Source: Amygdalobacter indicium (GTDB lineage Bacteria; Bacillota; Clostridia; Saccharofermentanales; Fastidiosipilaceae). From it: a DNA stretch of 64,000 bases. The notes below the pieces were generated by a model. That model did not search any database and was not told the origin of the DNA. It worked only from the letters and a program-made list of their open reading frames with translations. This document shows positions 16,782 to 25,835 of this stretch, in pieces; within the stretch, counting starts at the first letter, position 1, and each line of letters opens with the position of its first letter. The stretch spans positions 62,001 through 126,000 of the forward strand of contig NZ_CP118866.1 in NCBI RefSeq assembly GCF_029101545.1, given 5' to 3'. A program made the position numbers and the translations under genes.

Positions 16782-18392
16782 TTAAGACATTAAACTCAGC
16801 GGAATTTCGTTCAAATTTAAGCAGGTATAACCCTCAGCTTTTATTTTTTTAATTAAAGGTTCCAAAAGGTCGACTTCAACTTGCGAACGACCGTCCAGGC
16901 GTAAAATTAAGCCGTCGTGCAATTCTCTTTCTATGTAGTTCAGAGCTTCCGGTACCGTATAGGGTAATTTCGCATAGTTACGATTCCTGAGTTTGTCGTA
17001 ACGGAAATTGAGCTTATCTTTGGCATCAGGCCAAAAATTGTGTAATTCCAAGCCCCAGAAAGTCGGGTAATAACCGCTGTTTCTGACTAAAGCCAGAGTT
17101 AATTCGCTGTATGAACCTGAAGGCGGACGATAGAAGCTGTCCAACTGTCTGCCGGTCAAAAGTTCGAAGTTCTTCTCCAATTTGTGCAGACTTTTGAGAA
17201 AAGTTTTGCGGTTGCGGATTGAAAGACGGGCGGAATCTTCAAAGTCCCAGCCCAACGAGCCGATGCAGTGGTTTTCCTTATCCATACGCAGAACGAGGTC
17301 CGGCGCTTCGCTGAGAAAATCGCCGCCGATGAAGAAACTGCAAGGAATCTGATAAGCTTTGAGGATATCCAAGACCTGTTTGGCCTTCATTTTTTCGCCT
17401 TTGACAAAATCGTAAGTTATATATATGACTTTTTCCGGGCGATATTTGGCATTGGCTTTCTGCAATTCGGTTAATTGTCTCTTGGCGGAACTTGCAGTTG
17501 GAGCAGCCGGTGCAACTTGCTGAATGGTCGCATCCGGTCCGGTAGAGGCGCGGGGCGCAGTCGGGTGCTTCTTGTTTTCTTTTTCGGCTTTTTCCAAATA
17601 ACTTCGGTGGATGGCATTCATATCCTTCAATGTAAGCGGATTGAGATCCCAAAGGACGTTATAAGTAGCACAATAATTGGCGGTATTATCGCTGATTACA
17701 GGCAGACGGTGATTATCGGCGCTCAATTTGGTGTGCTGAATTTCCCATTCAAGATAGCGCGTATCGGCGTCAATTGCCGTACTTAAATTAGGCAGGCGCG
17801 GCAGACGTAAGTCACTTTTCCGACTGACAATTAAGTTGGGACCGATAGGTTTGCCGTAAAAAAGGCGGCCTTTGATATCTTTGCCGAAAGTGTAATTAAC
17901 GGTCGTTTGCGTGACGGCGGCGGAGGTACTTTGCACTTCGTCATTGCTCTGAATTTTAATTTGTGTAGTTAAAGGCAGCGGTTCCGCATTATTTTCACTG
18001 TAATTATCATGAGGCACAGTTAAAGGGTGAGACGGCCAGAGAATCACAGTCAGACCGATTAACAGCAGAAAACCTGAAATGTAGATCAACAAAGTGATGA
18101 AGTCGAAATGCGGCGGCAGACGGTGGCCGAAGTTGAGTTTGTGATAGTGTCGCAACTGGGCATCGATAATAGTGGAGGGATTGAGCGGACCTGCAGGATT
18201 GGCAGCAGCTTCTTGATCCGAAGGCAGAGCGGCAGCCTTTTTCGTCTGCGCCGGCTGGGGCATTTGCGGGCCGCTAACAGGCACACTTGCATAAGCTGCT
18301 TCAGTCCGAGCGGCATTTATTATCCGCGGAGCAAGCGGCGAGGCAGTGCTGTCAAAAGATGCAGGAGTAGAATTTTGTTTTTTCTTCTTCAT
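16782..18392 (-). CDS. Membrane-anchored polysaccharide deacetylase-like protein, degenerate active site
   Basis: A 536-aa protein: a 95-residue proline/alanine-rich cytosolic region, one membrane helix (residues 98-118), a ~200-residue extracellular region, then a NodB-like (CE4) domain from about 320 to the end. CE4 enzymes deacetylate cell-wall sugars using an Asp-His-His metal site. Motif 1 reads TYDFVKG (Asp328 kept, no second Asp), motif 2 reads NHCIGS (His375 kept, Ser379 where the second His should be), motif 3 RPPSG (422-426) is intact. Catalysis is therefore doubtful unless an unusual site is used. It lies 24 bases after dgt in the same operon. A binding or regulatory role at the wall is possible. 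Confidence 0.8.
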   Translation of the reverse strand: MKKKKQNSTPASFDSTASPLAPRIINAARTEAAYASVPVSGPQMPQPAQTKKAAALPSDQEAAANPAGPLNPSTIIDAQLRHYHKLNFGHRLPPHFDFITLLIYISGFLLLIGLTVILWPSHPLTVPHDNYSENNAEPLPLTTQIKIQSNDEVQSTSAAVTQTTVNYTFGKDIKGRLFYGKPIGPNLIVSRKSDLRLPRLPNLSTAIDADTRYLEWEIQHTKLSADNHRLPVISDNTANYCATYNVLWDLNPLTLKDMNAIHRSYLEKAEKENKKHPTAPRASTGPDATIQQVAPAAPTASSAKRQLTELQKANAKYRPEKVIYITYDFVKGEKMKAKQVLDILKAYQIPCSFFIGGDFLSEAPDLVLRMDKENHCIGSLGWDFEDSARLSIRNRKTFLKSLHKLEKNFELLTGRQLDSFYRPPSGSYSELTLALVRNSGYYPTFWGLELHNFWPDAKDKLNFRYDKLRNRNYAKLPYTVPEALNYIERELHDGLILRLDGRSQVEVDLLEPLIKKIKAEGYTCLNLNEIPLSLMS

Positions 18393-18416
18393 AATTAACT
18401 ATTTTACACAATAAAG

Positions 18417-20009
18417 TCAAACAACACTAATACCTTTGAGTTGCTGATACAAGTCACGGGCGTAATTATCGGTCATACCGCAGATGTAGTCGGTAATTAA
18501 GAGTAGTCGTAAATAAAGCTGTTCCTCCGGACTTTTATCAGCAGACTGCAAGTGATAACTTTGCGCATAGTTTTTGGAGACAAGTCGCATCAGGCGTTCG
18601 TAAACCGGTTGATTATCTGCACTTTCCTGACCGTAATTGATACAGGCGGGAATGAAAAGGTCCAATAAGCTGTTAATTACAGTGTTACAGGCGACTTCCA
18701 GCGTGACGATATCTTTGGACGTAAAGACATAGCGGTAGGCAATTTCACCTAATAAATCCAGAAGATAGCCGCTGTAACGACCGGCAGCCAAGGGTACGGT
18801 ACAGTTGCCCTGCATAATTGCACAATAATTTTCACAGAAAGAAGCAGCCAAGTCCTGCAACAGGCGGTTTTGCGCCTGCATTAACCAATTTTGGACAGCG
18901 TACAATTCCGTTTCAACATAGCCGCGTTTCCGAGCCAGATTGTAAAAATTGTTCAAGTCCGCCGCATCGTCGGCCAGTTCCGGGTGAACGGCGGCAGCTT
19001 GGGTGATATGGGCGAGCAACGTGAAATAATTAAGTTTGTTTTTTCGTAAAGCATCTTCAATATCGGCAGTCCGATAAGCAATATCATCACAGGCTTCCAG
19101 CAGAAAAGACAGCGGATGACGACAGGCAGTTTCCCCCAAAGTGACGGGGTAAGTATAACTTAATTGCTCCGAGTTGCTGTCAGACGGTGCAATGTCGCCG
19201 CTTAAAGCTGTCCCCAACGTCAGCGACAGTTCGTGGAAAATGGCTTTTTCAGCATAAAAATAACCTAATTTATGGCGGGCAATATTGCCGCTGCTGTGAG
19301 CAACGCTGTTATCGCCGTGAGCGACATCCGTCGTCCGATTTTCAATATTCAGAGAATTGACAGGATATTTAATCAGGCAGTGCAGCAAAGGGTAAGTTAA
19401 ATGCATCCCGGAGTTGTCGTCTAAAAAATGTAACTTTGTCAACAGACGCAGAGCCTGCGCATTACCTTCGAAATTGTAAAAGTCCTGCTGCATTTGCTGA
19501 TTCAACCAGTGAGTCAGTGATTTTTGGCGATATTGCAGGCGGGAGAGATTGTTCTTAAACCAGGAGCGGATTGTTGTTTCGCCGTAATGTCCGAAGGGGG
19601 GATTGCCGATATCGTGCAGCAAACCGGCAGACAGGAGAATATTTTCAATGATAGCTATTTCAGTGGTGTCGGGCAGTTCCAAGCCGGTCGGCAGGGGTGT
19701 TTTGCGGGTATATTCGCGTAATTTGTTGAAAGTTAATTGACTGATAGTTTTGGCAAAAGATGCAGTTTCCAAAGAATGCGTCAGACGGGTGCGGACGAAA
19801 TCGCTTTTATCCAGCGGGAAAACCTGCGTTTTATCCTGTAAACGGCGAAAACTGGCAGATAGAATAATTCTTTGAAAATCAGTTTCAAAGGGTTTGCTTG
19901 TCAAGTTCACATCGCCGGCAGGTGCAGTTTGTTGCAGCGGGAAACGCAGCGGTTGTAAAAGTCGTTTCCAGGATAAGAATTTTTGCTTGTGACATAATTC
20001 AACACTCAT
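18417..20009 (-). CDS. dgt: dGTP triphosphohydrolase-like HD protein
   Basis: A 530-aa HD-superfamily protein that matches deoxyguanosinetriphosphate triphosphohydrolases, which cleave dGTP to deoxyguanosine and tripolyphosphate and so lower dNTP pools. Seen are FRRLQDKTQVFPL, RTRLTHSLE (first metal His), LLHDIGNPPFGHYGE (HD pair) and a late ACDDIAYRTADIEDA block. ATG 20009 is preferred over an upstream GTG-type extension because AGAGG lies just upstream and the start then overlaps the rnz stop by only 11 bases, implying translational coupling. A weakness: long N-terminal lead before the conserved core (about 30 residues) is unassigned. Confidence 0.9.
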   Translation of the reverse strand: MSVELCHKQKFLSWKRLLQPLRFPLQQTAPAGDVNLTSKPFETDFQRIILSASFRRLQDKTQVFPLDKSDFVRTRLTHSLETASFAKTISQLTFNKLREYTRKTPLPTGLELPDTTEIAIIENILLSAGLLHDIGNPPFGHYGETTIRSWFKNNLSRLQYRQKSLTHWLNQQMQQDFYNFEGNAQALRLLTKLHFLDDNSGMHLTYPLLHCLIKYPVNSLNIENRTTDVAHGDNSVAHSSGNIARHKLGYFYAEKAIFHELSLTLGTALSGDIAPSDSNSEQLSYTYPVTLGETACRHPLSFLLEACDDIAYRTADIEDALRKNKLNYFTLLAHITQAAAVHPELADDAADLNNFYNLARKRGYVETELYAVQNWLMQAQNRLLQDLAASFCENYCAIMQGNCTVPLAAGRYSGYLLDLLGEIAYRYVFTSKDIVTLEVACNTVINSLLDLFIPACINYGQESADNQPVYERLMRLVSKNYAQSYHLQSADKSPEEQLYLRLLLITDYICGMTDNYARDLYQQLKGISVV

Positions 20010-21288
20010 AATCAGCCTCTTTCTGCGCGGAAATTTGTTGCCATGTTGCTTGAGCGGCATCTGCGGGAATAAAAGTATCCAGGTCACGGGCGATGTAACT
20101 GTTTTTGAAAAAACTGCGAGCGTAATCCAGGTACGTTTCAGGTTCAATTAAACTTGCGGAAAAATGCGTTAAAATTAAGGCTTTAACTTGAGCATTCGCC
20201 GCCTGTAAGCAGGCTTCTTTCATCGTCATATGGCGATTTTTGACAGCTAAAGGCAACTTGTCTTCCAAAGCATAGTTGGATTCGGAAATTAATACTTCGA
20301 CAGCTCGGAGAAATTCGCTGTTACAAGCCAGCGGCCGGGTGTCCGTGACATAAGCCAGACTGAATTTGTGCCGACTTGGGCCCAAAACCTCGTGCGAGGA
20401 AAATTCGTAATCCTGGCCTTTGTAACGATAAGAAAGGTGATAACCTTGCTGTAAGAATGACCAGAATCCTTGAAAAATGCCTAAAGCCATAGCTTTGTTG
20501 CTGCTGAATTTTCCTGATTGGTAAAAGTCGAAGCGAAAACCCAGGCAGGGAACGCTGTGTTTCTGGGCAGCTGCATTAATATACAAATCTACCGGGAAAT
20601 CCGGTTCCGGAGTTAAGCTTAAATTTTCATAGCGGCTGAGTTGCTTCTGCAAGCGACTTTGTTTCTGCAAAGCTGCCGGCGTTTGCTGTTGATAAAAAAG
20701 ATTACATTCCGGAAATAGAGCTTCGAGCTTGGTGTTCGCCGGGTCTTGTGCAGCTGCAGGCGGCAGGTCGACGCTTTTACAGAGTTCGTCCGTTTTTTTG
20801 CTTAAAAGGCAGTAAAATCCGGCGGCATTGATAACCTTCGGGTCGGAAAGGGCGAGGCTGATTTTATAACCGTCGGAGGTACGGACCAACGCCAGCGGAC
20901 CGCGGGAGTAAAGGTCGGAAGGGGTAAAGCTGCCGTCCATTTCAAGCACATAAATTCCGTAAGATTGCCTACCGACAAGGCAGATGAATTGACTTAAGAG
21001 ATTACGGGAACCTTTAGGGGCTAATATAAGTAAATCGTTGGTACGCTTAGCCATGCCCATTGTGCACAGAAGACCGGGCAAACCGAAAATGTGATCACCG
21101 TGGAGGTGCGATAGACAAATAATATCAATATTGACAAAGCCCGTATGCAGATGCAGCAGACTTTTTTGGGTACCTTCACCGCAGTCAAGCAGCAACTTGC
21201 GACCGTCATAGCTGAGTACAGCGGAACTGAGATTACGATTTTTTAACGGTAGAGCGCCGCCGGTACCGGCAAATTCTATTTTGAACAT
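19999..21288 (-). CDS. rnz: Ribonuclease Z, enlarged
   Basis: A metallo-beta-lactamase-fold tRNA 3'-endonuclease. The zinc motif HLHGDH occupies residues 61-66, preceded by DCGEGTQ, and the late blocks LAYVTDTRP, ISESNY and ILTHFSA supply the other ligands. Family members of this class are usually about 305-320 aa; this one has 429, with roughly 110 extra residues around 140-250, i.e. in the region of the flexible exosite arm. Since tRNA-Leu and both tRNA-Ser genes here lack an encoded CCA, an RNase Z is needed to mature their 3' ends. It is the first gene of the rnz-dgt-deacetylase-SDR operon. Confidence 0.9.
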   Translation of the reverse strand: MFKIEFAGTGGALPLKNRNLSSAVLSYDGRKLLLDCGEGTQKSLLHLHTGFVNIDIICLSHLHGDHIFGLPGLLCTMGMAKRTNDLLILAPKGSRNLLSQFICLVGRQSYGIYVLEMDGSFTPSDLYSRGPLALVRTSDGYKISLALSDPKVINAAGFYCLLSKKTDELCKSVDLPPAAAQDPANTKLEALFPECNLFYQQQTPAALQKQSRLQKQLSRYENLSLTPEPDFPVDLYINAAAQKHSVPCLGFRFDFYQSGKFSSNKAMALGIFQGFWSFLQQGYHLSYRYKGQDYEFSSHEVLGPSRHKFSLAYVTDTRPLACNSEFLRAVEVLISESNYALEDKLPLAVKNRHMTMKEACLQAANAQVKALILTHFSASLIEPETYLDYARSFFKNSYIARDLDTFIPADAAQATWQQISAQKEADYEC

Positions 21289-21497
21289 TGGTGTCCTTTC
21301 GTCTTTTTGAATGCTGCTTACAGTTTAACAAATATCGGGCGGAAATTAAATTTATTGGTGCTGCCGGAGCTGCCGTGATGCAGTGATTCCGGTTCGGTGA
21401 TTCGGCGAAATTTATTGTGATAGCTGTTATGTAATCTGATTGTAATCTTATGCGTATAGAATTGACTTAATTATAACGATGTAACAACGGTGAGTTT

Positions 21498-22418
21498 ATG
21501 TGGAAGAACCTACGCCGCTTCAAGGCACCTGATATAGACGATGAGCAAAGTCAAGCGGAGCAATTGCTGCCTGACTTAAGTCTTTATGACTTGCCGGCTA
21601 TCGGTAACAGTCGGGCGACAAGTGAAACTGCATGCAGGATTGCCGATTTACCTTTTACGAAAGTGGAACCGCCTGCCGGGGCTGCCTATACCGATACGCC
21701 TGCGGCGGACTTAGCTTTACAAGTCCGCAGTTTATATCGCTACTATCAAACCGGAACGACAGTCGTGCGGGCGCTGGACGGTGTAAGCTTCGATGTGAAA
21801 GTGGGGGAATTTTGCGCTATCGTCGGCACTTCAGGCTCCGGTAAGTCCACCCTCCTGAATCAACTGGCCGGATTGGAGCCGGCAACGGCCGGAATTGTCC
21901 GTGTCTTCAATCGGGATATTGCGGCTTTGAACGAGAGAGAGCTGGTAGAGTTTCGGCTGCAGAACATCGGTTTTATTTTTCAATCTTTCAACTTGATTAA
22001 GTCTTTAACGGCGTTGGAGAATGTCTGTCTGCCGCTGGTTTTCAAAGGGGTAAATCCGTCTTTGCGGAAAAAAGCCGCTACGGTTTTACTGCAACAACTC
22101 GGTTTACAGAACCATGCCGGGCATTTACCGACGCAATTATCGGGCGGACAGCAGCAACGCTTAGGTATTGCGCGCGCTTTGATTGCCAACCCCCGGATTA
22201 TTTATGCGGATGAACCGACAGGTAATTTGGACTCGAAGTCGGCGCAGGAAACTTTGAAATTGCTGAAAAAAATAGCTGCAGCCGGGAATAAAACAATTAT
22301 CATGGTGACACATGACGAGCATTTGGCACAATATGCCGATCGGATTTTCAAAATCAGCGACGGCAAGCTGGTAGCTGTCAGCCGCGGCACCATTTCAGAT
22401 AATGTAAATAAACAATAG
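21498..22418 (+). CDS. MacB/LolD-type ABC transporter ATPase
   Basis: A 306-aa ABC ATPase: Walker A GTSGSGKST (110-118), Q-loop FQSFNL, signature LSGGQ (214-218), Walker B IIYADE (234-239), and a VTHD switch histidine. The sequence type (LLNQLAGLEPATAG, RNIGFIFQSFNLI) is that of MacB/LolD subunits, which drive mechanotransmission rather than passage through the membrane. The first ~70 residues form an unassigned, acidic N-terminal extension that is unusual for this family. It is followed after 12 bases by a secreted NEW3/CARDB-like protein and then by a FtsX-type permease, making a three-part machine. Confidence 0.92.
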   Translation: MWKNLRRFKAPDIDDEQSQAEQLLPDLSLYDLPAIGNSRATSETACRIADLPFTKVEPPAGAAYTDTPAADLALQVRSLYRYYQTGTTVVRALDGVSFDVKVGEFCAIVGTSGSGKSTLLNQLAGLEPATAGIVRVFNRDIAALNERELVEFRLQNIGFIFQSFNLIKSLTALENVCLPLVFKGVNPSLRKKAATVLLQQLGLQNHAGHLPTQLSGGQQQRLGIARALIANPRIIYADEPTGNLDSKSAQETLKLLKKIAAAGNKTIIMVTHDEHLAQYADRIFKISDGKLVAVSRGTISDNVNKQ

Positions 22419-22430
22419 AGGTTAAGAAAT

Positions 22431-24317
22431 ATGCGGAATAAGGGTAAAAAATATTTAACGGCAATTGTGTTGAGCGCTTTGCTTCTGACAACCGGTAATT
22501 TACCGGCGCAAACGGTGCGTGCTGCAGCCACTCCGACTGTTAAGCAGACTGACGGTCTTACAAGTTCGCAAAACTTCATGCTTAATGCGGAAAGTGTCCG
22601 GCTGGCGGCTTACGGTCAGGATTTGAATCTGCACTTAAGCTTTGTTGTGCGTGACCCTTTAACCGGTTATCCGGCAAGCAGCAGTAAGAAAAAAGTTCAA
22701 TCGGTTTATTTGCAGCACAATGCCTCCGACAGCTTTCCCTTTGTTTTGAACATGCAGGAATATCCGGCATATTACGTCAGCTCCCCGTCTTTAGAACCTT
22801 CCCGTTTCCATAACGGCGGCGAAGCGTTGACTTATACTGTCAAATTCAATAATTTAACTGTGCGGAATGATGTGAAAAGTCAAACTTATACGGTGAATCT
22901 CTTAATTAACTATATTGATGAAGCTGATCCGGGCAAGTTGCAGCAGGAAGTTTTACCGGTTTATATCAATATGCAGGGACAAAAAGCGCCTAAGGATGCC
23001 AGAGTGCTTTTCCGCTGTGTGAACGACACTGTACCTAAGGGCACGCCCGGGCAGTGGGTACCGATTAAATTGGATTTGGCCAACTACGGTCTGGACACTG
23101 TGAAAATTTTGAGCGTAACTTTGCAGATGCAGGGCAGTCCGCTGATTTTCAATCAAGTTGACCAAACGGCACAGGTCGATGCGCCTTTGTATCCTGTAGG
23201 CGGTCGTTATTACAGTGAGCCGAACTTAAATAACGGCAGTATGTTGGAAGTCGATTACGGCAAATTTCAAATCAGCAAACAGGCCGCCGGCGGTATTCAA
23301 AGTGTCGCTTTTGAAGTGGTTTATCTGGATGCTATGCAGGTAATAAAAAAAGAAACGGTTTCCGCTTACATTGAAGTTTTGGGCGGTAACGGCAGCCAAA
23401 AATTGTTGCCGCGGGTTTTGATCAGCGGATACAGTACGGAACCGAAAAAAATTATGGGCGGTGAACCTTTCGCCTTAACTTTGAAGTTGCGTAATACTTC
23501 GGACATGACGGCAGTAAACAACATGCGCCTGAATATTTCTTCTCACGCCAACGGCGAAAAAACGGCTGAACCTTTTTTGCCGACAGAGGGTGCAACGGCC
23601 TTCTTTATCAAGCAGATTCCCGCCGGTAAAACTTTGGAATATAAGTTGAATCTGGTATCTGCCGCTACTTTGACGCAGAAGGCTTATCCTTTGAATGTCG
23701 GTTTGGAATATCAGGATGACGGTGGTAATTCTTACACAACAAACGAACAGGTTTCTCTGTATGTTAATCAAAAAGCCAGAATTGATTTCGGCAAGTTTGA
23801 GTTACAGCCGGATAATGCCCCCGTCGGCAGTGAAATCAGTGCTTTTTGTAATCTGATCAATAAAGGTAGAGTTTCTTTATTCAATGCGGAAATTAAAGCT
23901 CCGGCAGATGCGCCGTTTACAATGGAGCCGATTTATTTGGGTAATATTGAAGCAGGCGCTACCAAAGCCGTCGATGCCGCTCTCAAAACGACGCAAGCTT
24001 TCAGCGGCAAAAGTAAATTTATTTTATCGTATGAAGATGAAAGCGGTAATGTCAGCACGTTGGAGCATGAATTTGCTTTGAATATCAGCGATTTGCCGCA
24101 GATGAACGAAAATATGGCGAATTTGCCGCCGGGTGCTCCCGGTGCTGCAGGCAAACACGGGCCGGGAAATATGCATAAATCTCCGAGTAAAATGTGGGTG
24201 CTTCTGCTGACCCTCGTCCTGCTCGGATTAATTGGCACCGGCATCGGCATCTTTATCCGGCATAAACGGCGGAAACAACGGCATAAGCGCATCAACATTC
24301 CGGGAGAAGACTATTAA
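22431..24317 (+). CDS. Exported membrane-anchored protein with repeated beta-sandwich (NEW3/CARDB-like) regions
   Basis: A 628-aa protein with an N-terminal signal segment (KKYLTAIVLSALLLTTG, cleavage likely after VRAAA), a large extracytoplasmic part of at least three immunoglobulin-like segments rich in N-x-S/T and ending phrases such as GEPFALTLKLRNTSDM and VGSEISAFCNLINKG (CARDB/NEW3-type), then one membrane helix near residue 590-610 and a lysine/arginine-rich tail. It sits between the ATPase and the permease of the MacB-like system, 20 bases before the latter, so it probably serves as the extracellular partner of that machine. Precise function is unknown. Confidence 0.78.
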   Translation: MRNKGKKYLTAIVLSALLLTTGNLPAQTVRAAATPTVKQTDGLTSSQNFMLNAESVRLAAYGQDLNLHLSFVVRDPLTGYPASSSKKKVQSVYLQHNASDSFPFVLNMQEYPAYYVSSPSLEPSRFHNGGEALTYTVKFNNLTVRNDVKSQTYTVNLLINYIDEADPGKLQQEVLPVYINMQGQKAPKDARVLFRCVNDTVPKGTPGQWVPIKLDLANYGLDTVKILSVTLQMQGSPLIFNQVDQTAQVDAPLYPVGGRYYSEPNLNNGSMLEVDYGKFQISKQAAGGIQSVAFEVVYLDAMQVIKKETVSAYIEVLGGNGSQKLLPRVLISGYSTEPKKIMGGEPFALTLKLRNTSDMTAVNNMRLNISSHANGEKTAEPFLPTEGATAFFIKQIPAGKTLEYKLNLVSAATLTQKAYPLNVGLEYQDDGGNSYTTNEQVSLYVNQKARIDFGKFELQPDNAPVGSEISAFCNLINKGRVSLFNAEIKAPADAPFTMEPIYLGNIEAGATKAVDAALKTTQAFSGKSKFILSYEDESGNVSTLEHEFALNISDLPQMNENMANLPPGAPGAAGKHGPGNMHKSPSKMWVLLLTLVLLGLIGTGIGIFIRHKRRKQRHKRINIPGEDY

Positions 24318-24337
24318 GAACGGAAACGGATAGAAAA

Positions 24338-25795
24338 ATGAAAGTAAGTGATTTGATTAAATTCAGCCTTCATAATTTATGGCGGCGCAAATTGCGTACC
24401 GCTTTAACCGTTTCCGGCGTCATGATCGGTACAACCTCCATAGTTGTGATGATGTCGATTGCCATCGGTCAGACGGCCTATTTTTATGAAATGATGAATC
24501 AAAACAACGAATTGACAACAATTGAAGTCAGAAGCGGGAACAGAAGACCCGGAGGCAGAAACGGCGGCAGACGCAAAGGTCCAAACAGCCCGGGTGCAGG
24601 CGAAGTTCCTCCGACCGAGAAAATTCTGAACGATCAGGCGGTGCAGGAATTGGCAGCTTTGCCCGGGGTCGATAAGGCTTACCCGGTTTTGGAAAAGCCG
24701 GTATATTTCAAATGCGGTGCGTATATTAATCCTTACGCCCAAGTTGTCGCTTTGCCGCAGGCGGGACTGGACGATTTACAGATGAAAGTCCGCAAAGCCG
24801 ACGGGAGCGAGGCGGAATTCAACAGCCGGGAATTTTCCCGAAATGAAATAGAATTTCTGGTCGGCAAGGAATTCGGCCGCAATTTTTATTTGCCGAAACA
24901 AAGGGATTTCGACTATGAAAATGGCGCTAAAATTGATTTTCTGCATAACAGCGTTGTGTATTTCCTCGACCCGGAGGCGATGAACAGACGGAATCAACCG
25001 GAAGCTGAGAAAATGCCCGGAGGAGAAAGCAAAACGCTTATTATTCCGCGGCGGCGTGCGGCTCGCTTTTATGGTGTCATGCAGCCGAAATCAAAAATGG
25101 ATTTTCGCAGCACCTATATGATTTATACCCGCCTGGAAACGCTAACCAAAGAATTAAAGAAAGAGTTTCGCGGGCGCGGCTTTGATCAGCAAAAACTGAG
25201 CAAAAGCGGCCGTTGGTCCGGCGATATAACCTACAGCTGTATCAAAGTTCGGACAGATTCCTTGACTGCGTCGCAAAAACTGGTTGATGTGATTAAAAAT
25301 CTCGGCTATGAAGCGCATTCCAATGCATCATTTATTAACGAGATGCAGAAGCAGCAACAACGGGCGCAGACTTTATTCGGCAGTATCGGCGGCATAGCTT
25401 TACTTGTCGCAGCTATCGGCATTGCCAACACGATGATGATGGCAATTTATGAACGCACGAAAGAAATCGGCGTGTTCAAAGTTTTAGGTTGTCCCATCAG
25501 TCGAATCCGCAATATGTTTTTATTGGAAGCCGGTTCTATCGGCTTTATAGGCGGCTCATTCGGACTGCTGCTCAGCACCCTGTTATCGTTGGCGATGAAT
25601 AAATTACCTATTGTCGGTATGCTCTTGGGCAGTATGGCGGCAATGGGAGGCGAGAATGTCAAAATCTCGATTATTCCTTTGTGGCTTTACGGTTTTGCCT
25701 TATTGTTTGCAACATTAATCGGCGCTTTGGCCGGATTGTTGCCGGCTTTGAAAGCCATGCGCTTATCGGCTCTGGAAGCTTTGCGGACAGAATAA
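24338..25795 (+). CDS. MacB/FtsX-type ABC transporter permease
   Basis: A 485-aa permease with one N-terminal membrane helix (TALTVSGVMIGTTSIVVMMSI), a large extracytoplasmic MacB-periplasmic-core-like domain, and three C-terminal helices forming the FtsX domain (IGGIALLVAAIGIANTMMM ... LKAMRLSALEALRTE). ALxAxRxxALExLRxE is the family's standard C-terminal coupling motif. It completes the operon with the ATPase at 21498 and the CARDB-like protein at 22431. A glycine/arginine-rich loop (GRRKGPNSPGAG) follows the first helix. Substrates of such systems range from toxins to lipoproteins; none is indicated here. Confidence 0.92.
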   Translation: MKVSDLIKFSLHNLWRRKLRTALTVSGVMIGTTSIVVMMSIAIGQTAYFYEMMNQNNELTTIEVRSGNRRPGGRNGGRRKGPNSPGAGEVPPTEKILNDQAVQELAALPGVDKAYPVLEKPVYFKCGAYINPYAQVVALPQAGLDDLQMKVRKADGSEAEFNSREFSRNEIEFLVGKEFGRNFYLPKQRDFDYENGAKIDFLHNSVVYFLDPEAMNRRNQPEAEKMPGGESKTLIIPRRRAARFYGVMQPKSKMDFRSTYMIYTRLETLTKELKKEFRGRGFDQQKLSKSGRWSGDITYSCIKVRTDSLTASQKLVDVIKNLGYEAHSNASFINEMQKQQQRAQTLFGSIGGIALLVAAIGIANTMMMAIYERTKEIGVFKVLGCPISRIRNMFLLEAGSIGFIGGSFGLLLSTLLSLAMNKLPIVGMLLGSMAAMGGENVKISIIPLWLYGFALLFATLIGALAGLLPALKAMRLSALEALRTE

Positions 25796-25835
25796 AGGCG
25801 ATAAATAGTATAATAGCGGCAAAGGAGTGATAATT

